A DNA stretch of 64,000 bases from Beijerinckiaceae bacterium (GTDB taxonomy: Bacteria > Pseudomonadota > Alphaproteobacteria > Rhizobiales > Beijerinckiaceae). Within the stretch, counting starts at the first letter, position 1; each line of letters begins with the position of its first letter. Below, in pieces: positions 60,390-64,000 of this stretch. Location of the stretch: assembly GCA_947452455.1 (NCBI GenBank), contig CANGBX010000007.1:1-64000 (forward strand), written 5' to 3'. The notes beneath the pieces were generated by a model, which saw only the letters and a list, made by a program, of their open reading frames with translations, was not told the DNA's origin and did no database searches. A program made the position numbers and the translations under genes.

Positions 60390-61691
60390 TTATGCAATGC
60401 GCTTGATACCGAGAGACTTCAGATAGGCTGACGGATCGGCCGGATCGAAGACCTTGCCGTCAAACATGGTCTCTTTGCCGCGCGAGTCGGTTGCGGGAAT
60501 TTCGGCTGCTGTAGCCCCAATCATTTTTGCGGCTTCTCGCCAGATATCGGCGCGATTGACTTTGCCAACCAGCGCATTGATGTCCGTGCTCGGATCAAAC
60601 TTGCCCCAGCGGATGTTTTCCGCAAGGAACCAGGCATCGTGGCTCTTGTAGGGGAAGGAGGCATTGTCCTTCCAGAATTTCATATAGAGGTCGGTTCCGT
60701 TTGCTACGCGACCATTGCCGTAATTGATGTCGCCCTTCAGGCGGCCGAGCACATCGGCGGGTGGCACGTTGAACCATTGGCGACGGCCCAGAATAGCGGC
60801 CATCTCGTCTTTATTGGCCATGTCGTCGCACCATTTCTGCGCGTCGAGCACGGCGGCCAATAGGGCGACTGTGGCCTTTGGATTTTTCTCAACCCAATCA
60901 GCGCGGAGGCTAAGGGCTTTTTCCGGATGTTTCTTCCAGATTTCGCCTGTGGTGCAAGCCGTAAAACCAATTCCCTGATTGACGAGTTGTTCGTTCCACG
61001 GCTCACCAACGCAGAAAGCGTCCATATTGCCGACCTTCATATTCGCGACCATTTGCGGTGGCGGAACAACGATGGTGGAAACGTCTTTGTCAGGATCAAT
61101 GCCGCCAGCGGCCAGCCAATAGCGGATCCACATATCATGTGTGCCGCCGGGGAAGGTCATGGCGACCTTCACTTCCTTGCCTTCCGCTTTCTTCTTTTCG
61201 AAAATGGCTTTCAGGGGAGAGGAATCGAGTCCGACTTTCGAGTCCTTATATTCTTGCGCCACCGAGATGGCCTGGCTGTCGAGATTGAGGCGCGCCAGAA
61301 TGACCATAGGCACAGGCACATTATTTTGCGTCACTTTGCCCGTGGAAATCAGATAGGGCATTGGCGTGAGAATATGTGCGCCATCAATGCCGTTGCTGGC
61401 GCCGCCGAGAACGAGATTGTCGCGTGTGGCAGCCCAGGACGCCTGCTTTTCGACGGAGACTTCGGCCATTCCATATTTGGCGAATAGGCCTTTTTCCTTG
61501 GCGATGATCAGGGGTGCGGCATCTGTCAAAGCAATATAGCCGAGCTTGACCGCATTGGTTTCAGGCCCAGCCCCTTGCGCAAAAGCGCCCGTAGGCAAGC
61601 CGATGCGAGCCGCCGCTAGAAGCGCAGCTGTGCTGCCCGCTGATTTCAGCAGTGTGCGGCGGCTTGGTCGGAAAGAGAATGTGTCGGCCAT
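60390..61691 (-). CDS. nrtA: Nitrate-binding periplasmic protein
   Basis: A 433-residue NrtA/CmpA-family receptor. The N-terminus carries a twin-arginine signal (SRRTLLKSAGS-like, seen as PSRRTLLKSAG) ending GAFAQG, so export is by the Tat path. Segments LGYIALTDAAPLIIAKEKGLF and VGEPWNEQLVNQGIGFT are typical for nitrate binders. It is the first gene of the leftward nitrate operon; a sigma-54-like promoter lies upstream. Confidence 0.94.
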   Translation of the reverse strand: MADTFSFRPSRRTLLKSAGSTAALLAAARIGLPTGAFAQGAGPETNAVKLGYIALTDAAPLIIAKEKGLFAKYGMAEVSVEKQASWAATRDNLVLGGASNGIDGAHILTPMPYLISTGKVTQNNVPVPMVILARLNLDSQAISVAQEYKDSKVGLDSSPLKAIFEKKKAEGKEVKVAMTFPGGTHDMWIRYWLAAGGIDPDKDVSTIVVPPPQMVANMKVGNMDAFCVGEPWNEQLVNQGIGFTACTTGEIWKKHPEKALSLRADWVEKNPKATVALLAAVLDAQKWCDDMANKDEMAAILGRRQWFNVPPADVLGRLKGDINYGNGRVANGTDLYMKFWKDNASFPYKSHDAWFLAENIRWGKFDPSTDINALVGKVNRADIWREAAKMIGATAAEIPATDSRGKETMFDGKVFDPADPSAYLKSLGIKRIA

Positions 61692-61750
61692 GGAATTCCC
61701 CTGTCGGTGAAAGTTCGAGGCCTGAGCCTCTGAGGTCGTGACAGGGACAA

Positions 61751-61791
61751 ATCAAAAACTATGCCAGAGGGCTGTGCGGCTGTTTGGTGCA
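61751..61791 (-). promoter_or_regulatory. Possible sigma-54 promoter and NtrC half-site for the nitrate operon
   Basis: On the minus strand TGGCATAGTTTTTGA fits the -24/-12 pattern (TGGCAC-N5-TTGC) except for GA in place of GC at -12. Upstream, TGCACCA at 61785-61791 is a perfect NtrC half-site. Nitrogen control of the operon would make sense, but the -12 mismatch keeps this weak. Confidence 0.3.
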
Positions 61792-61861
61792 GTTCTGGCA
61801 AAATTTATGGGCTCGATAGCAGGCTTTGACCTTAAGATAGGCAGCTGATCGGGCAAATTGA

Positions 61862-61893
61862 TAAAAAAATGAGCAGATCACGCCGTCGTGATC
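61862..61893 (-). terminator. Terminator after the DUF2798 gene
   Basis: Minus strand GATCACG-ACGG-CGTGATC (7 bp) followed by TGCTCA and seven Ts. It lies 22 bases after the stop of the small membrane protein and separates it from the nitrate operon. Confidence 0.65.
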
Positions 61894-61915
61894 ATGTTTT
61901 TATTCGCAGAACTTA

Positions 61916-62146
61916 TCATCGGGAAGGCGCTTGGGTGAGCTTGTCGACCAGCCGTTTAATCACAGGTGCAGCGAAAATGACGATCGGAAGCATGGTCATC
62001 CAAGATGCTGCCCAAGAACCAAGCCAATGAAGGAAGGTGCTGCCGCCGGAGAAGGTGGCGATCGCCGAGGCTATAGCGGATGTTATGCCGGACTGGATGA
62101 TGCCGAAGATCAAATGACTATGGCGATGATGTATTTTCATGTTCAT
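61916..62146 (-). CDS. DUF2798 small membrane protein
   Basis: A 76-residue protein with two hydrophobic segments. The part FLHWLGSWAASWMTMLPIVI followed by FAAPVIKRLVDKL is the DUF2798 pattern. The His-rich N-terminus (MNMKIHHRHSH) is notable. The family has no known function. It has its own terminator and stands alone between the nitrate operon and repeat copy 5. Confidence 0.8.
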   Translation of the reverse strand: MNMKIHHRHSHLIFGIIQSGITSAIASAIATFSGGSTFLHWLGSWAASWMTMLPIVIFAAPVIKRLVDKLTQAPSR

Positions 62147-62247
62147 TGAGGTGCCGGAGGAATCGGGCTTCAGGAATAGAAGTTTATGTGAACTGGTCCA
62201 TCTTAATAGAGCGGCTTAGACCATCTTGCCTTTTTTATTGTTGGATG

Positions 62248-62346
62248 AAGGTCCGGCAGAGGTAGCAGCGGTGTCCCCGCAATCAAATCCTGAAATACGC
62301 AACATCAAAAACGCCTCGTTACAGAAATGTCCTTGGTGTTTTTTGG
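62248..62346 (+). repeat. tRNA-fMet 3'-end/terminator repeat, copy 5 (degenerate)
   Basis: Core TCCCCGCAATCAAATCCTG at 62274, then ACGCC ... GGTGT with TTTTTT, a decayed form of the terminator. The preceding AAGGTCCGGCAGAGGTAGCAGCG matches the AAGGTTCGGTAGAGGTGGTAGCG of copies 3 and 4. It is the oldest-looking copy. Between 62147 and 62247 and between 62347 and 62444 nothing else is visible. Confidence 0.72.
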
Positions 62347-62444
62347 TTGGCGATGGAGACTGCTTTCATATTAATCAAGTTGCGGCCAAAAAGTGCAGAA
62401 AGCCTGAAGTTGAATCTTCAGGAATCTCATTTGCCATGACTACA

Positions 62445-62545
62445 TTCGTGTGTCCCTAGGGTTCCGGCTTTGCAGCGTCTGGTCCGAGAGGGACAGCCCG
62501 ACCTAATCGGGTTCACGGAGGGATAAAAACCCGGGAGGCTCCGGC
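62445..62545 (+). promoter_or_regulatory. Guanidine-I (ykkC) riboswitch
   Basis: The conserved elements appear in order: CTAGGGTTCCGG (62456), TCTGGTCCGAGAGG (62478), CACGGAGGGATAAAA (62514) and CCCGGGAGG (62531). These match the ykkC class I guanidine aptamer. It precedes a binding protein of an ABC importer of the kind found with urea/guanidine carboxylase. CCACC at 62579-62583 could pair with GGTGG next to the ribosome site (62611-62615), so control by ribosome-site masking is possible; this last point is inference. Confidence 0.93.
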
Positions 62546-62619
62546 GGCATTTCGGCTGCGGCGGGCACTCTCCCCGTCCACCATCTGTTCACCGGAGCGT
62601 CCTTAACGGAGGTGGTCAG

Positions 62620-63693
62620 ATGCGATCTGTGCTCGTTAAACTTTTCACACTTTCGGCGCTTGTGGTCGCGTCTTTCAGCGCCACAATCACACCATCGCTG
62701 GCGCAAGCCAAAAAGGAATTCACTCTGGCTTGGACGGTCTACGTCGGCTGGATGCCTTGGCCCTATGCGGCTGAATCGGGCATTGTCAAAAAATGGGCTG
62801 ATAAATATGGCATCAAAATCGATGTCGTTCAGGTCAATGATTACGTCGAATCCATCAACCAATTCACCGCCGGCAAAGTGGATGCTGTGACGGCTGCCAA
62901 TATGGATGCGCTCACCATTCCCGCAGCTGGTGGCGTCGATACAAGCGTCGTCATTGTTGGCGACTTTTCGAATGGCAATGACGGCATTGTGCTGAAGGGC
63001 ACATCAAAACTGTCGGACATCAAGGGCCGTAAGGTCAATCTCGTGGAAATGTCGGTCTCGCATTATCTACTGGCGCGCGCCCTTTCGACCGTTGGTCTGA
63101 AAGAAAAGGATGTGAAGACGGTCAATACGTCTGATGCCGATATTGTCGCCGCTTTCAGCTCCGCTGATTCTAAAGCGGTTGTCACTTGGAACCCGCAGTT
63201 GAGCGAAGCCAAGGCTCTCAAGGGCGCCAATCTGGTGTTCGACTCGAGCAAGATTCCAGGCGAAATCATCGACACGACCATCGTGCGTGGCGATGTGCTC
63301 AAGGACAATCCTGATTTTGCCAAAGCGCTGACCGGCATTTGGTATGAAACCATTGCCATTATGGCGAAGGACAAGGAAGGCGTGGCAGCACGCGAATCCA
63401 TGGCCAAAGCTTCTGGAACGGATCTCGCCGGTTTTGATGATCAGCTCAAGACCACGCGCATGTTCTATGATGCCAAAGAAGCCGTGGAATTCACCAAGAG
63501 TGCCGGGCTTGTCACCACCATGGACAATGTGCGCAAGTTTTCCTTCGCGCATGGGCTGTTGGGTGAAGGTGCCAAATCCGTCGATGTGATTGGCATTGCT
63601 TTCCCCGGCGGCAAGACCTTGGGCAATGCTAAAAACGTGAAGCTGCGTTTCGACCCAAGCTTCATGGAAATGGCTGCGGCCGGCAAACTCTAA
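62620..63693 (+). CDS. Guanidine-riboswitch-controlled ABC importer binding protein (urea carboxylase-associated type)
   Basis: A 357-residue periplasmic protein with a signal peptide ending TPSLAQA. The segments FTLAWTVYVGWMPWPYAAES and QVNDYVESINQFTAGKVDAV mark the binding-protein type seen beside urea/guanidine carboxylase genes. GGAGG lies eight bases before the ATG. The riboswitch upstream indicates that guanidine, or a compound giving guanidine, is sensed. Guanidine itself as the ligand is likely but not proven. Confidence 0.92.
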   Translation: MRSVLVKLFTLSALVVASFSATITPSLAQAKKEFTLAWTVYVGWMPWPYAAESGIVKKWADKYGIKIDVVQVNDYVESINQFTAGKVDAVTAANMDALTIPAAGGVDTSVVIVGDFSNGNDGIVLKGTSKLSDIKGRKVNLVEMSVSHYLLARALSTVGLKEKDVKTVNTSDADIVAAFSSADSKAVVTWNPQLSEAKALKGANLVFDSSKIPGEIIDTTIVRGDVLKDNPDFAKALTGIWYETIAIMAKDKEGVAARESMAKASGTDLAGFDDQLKTTRMFYDAKEAVEFTKSAGLVTTMDNVRKFSFAHGLLGEGAKSVDVIGIAFPGGKTLGNAKNVKLRFDPSFMEMAAAGKL

Positions 63694-63722
63694 TCCAACC
63701 CTGAGGATCACGAGGCATTCCG

Positions 63723-64000
63723 ATGCGGCGCATCATGAATGTAAACCCTGACCGCGTCACAAAGCTGGTGCTTGGCCTCGTGCCCATCGGCCTCGTGATC
63801 CTCCTCTATGTGATGATGTCGCATGAGCGTTTGGCGCTGAACCCAGCCGATAAACTCATGCCGTCACTCGCCTCAATGGGTGATGCCATTGTGCGCTATG
63901 CTTTCACGGCGGATGCGCGCACAGGTGATGTGCTTTTGTGGAAAGATACAGGCGCAAGCCTGATCCGCCTTTTCCAAGGTCTTGCGATCTCGGTGATCGC
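63723..64000 (+). CDS. ABC importer permease, partial (cut by window end)
   Basis: Only the first 92 codons are inside the window (MRRIMNVNPDRVTKLVLGL...). One membrane segment (LVLGLVPIGLVILLYVMMS) is followed by a periplasmic stretch (ALNPADKLMPSLASMGDAI). Starts at 63723 or at Met5 (63735); GAGG lies upstream. It is the second gene of the riboswitch-controlled importer; an ATPase and guanidine carboxylase genes would be expected after it. Confidence 0.85.
   Translation, partial: MRRIMNVNPDRVTKLVLGLVPIGLVILLYVMMSHERLALNPADKLMPSLASMGDAIVRYAFTADARTGDVLLWKDTGASLIRLFQGLAISVI

Noticed and set aside
62226-62459. A 77-codon plus-strand frame in front of the riboswitch
   Set aside because: It runs through repeat copy 5 and its decayed terminator into the riboswitch and has no ribosome site.

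Overview
The window looks like the chromosome of an alphaproteobacterium, most likely of the order Hyphomicrobiales. The reasons are an initiator tRNA with the typical alphaproteobacterial sequence, the btaAB betaine-lipid genes, a rhizobial-style phn (C-P lyase) order, a BKACE operon, TctC-type binding proteins, and a ferredoxin-like NirA with a CysJ-like partner. No genus can be assigned. GC content looks moderate by eye; I did not compute it. No integrase, transposase, prophage gene or CRISPR array was seen. Layout. (I) 67-19.7 kb starts with tRNA-fMet and its terminator. It is followed by a catabolic region: TauD-type dioxygenase, D-2-hydroxyacid dehydrogenase, two MmgE/PrpD proteins, two orphan TctC-type binding proteins, a LysR regulator, an ABC importer with two permeases, HyuA/HyuB, two M24-fold proteins lacking metal ligands, and two amidohydrolases. 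(II) 19.7-27 kb is an eight-gene leftward operon with SDR, BKACE, zinc-type dehydrogenase, cupin and an ABC importer with two binding proteins. (III) 27-51.2 kb is a phosphorus-acquisition supercluster: CYTH/CHAD protein, NUDIX, btaAB, GNAT, a second PhnM-like protein, phnCDEE, ppk2, phnF, phnGHIJKLM, a 2H phosphoesterase, phnN, a hexapeptide transferase, a MOSC protein, phoH, an exported metallophosphatase and a CorA/ZntB-like transporter. Several promoters carry PhoB-box-like direct repeats, and two carry a GTCTAGAC palindrome that fits a PhnF operator. (IV) 51.4-62.1 kb is a leftward nitrate uptake and assimilation operon (nrtABD, FAD reductase, nirA, flavoprotein, nasA) plus a DUF2798 membrane protein. 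(V) 62.4 kb to the end has a guanidine-I (ykkC) riboswitch in front of an ABC importer, cut by the window edge. The most unusual structure is a repeat: five same-strand copies of the sequence made of the tRNA-fMet 3' end plus its terminator lie at 132, 19682, 27049, 51311 and 62274. They fall almost exactly on the borders between these five functional modules. This fits successive cargo insertions at the tRNA 3' end, or a dispersed repeat that marks module borders. The window as a whole reads as a nutrient-scavenging region: eight periplasmic binding proteins for C, N and P sources in 64 kb.
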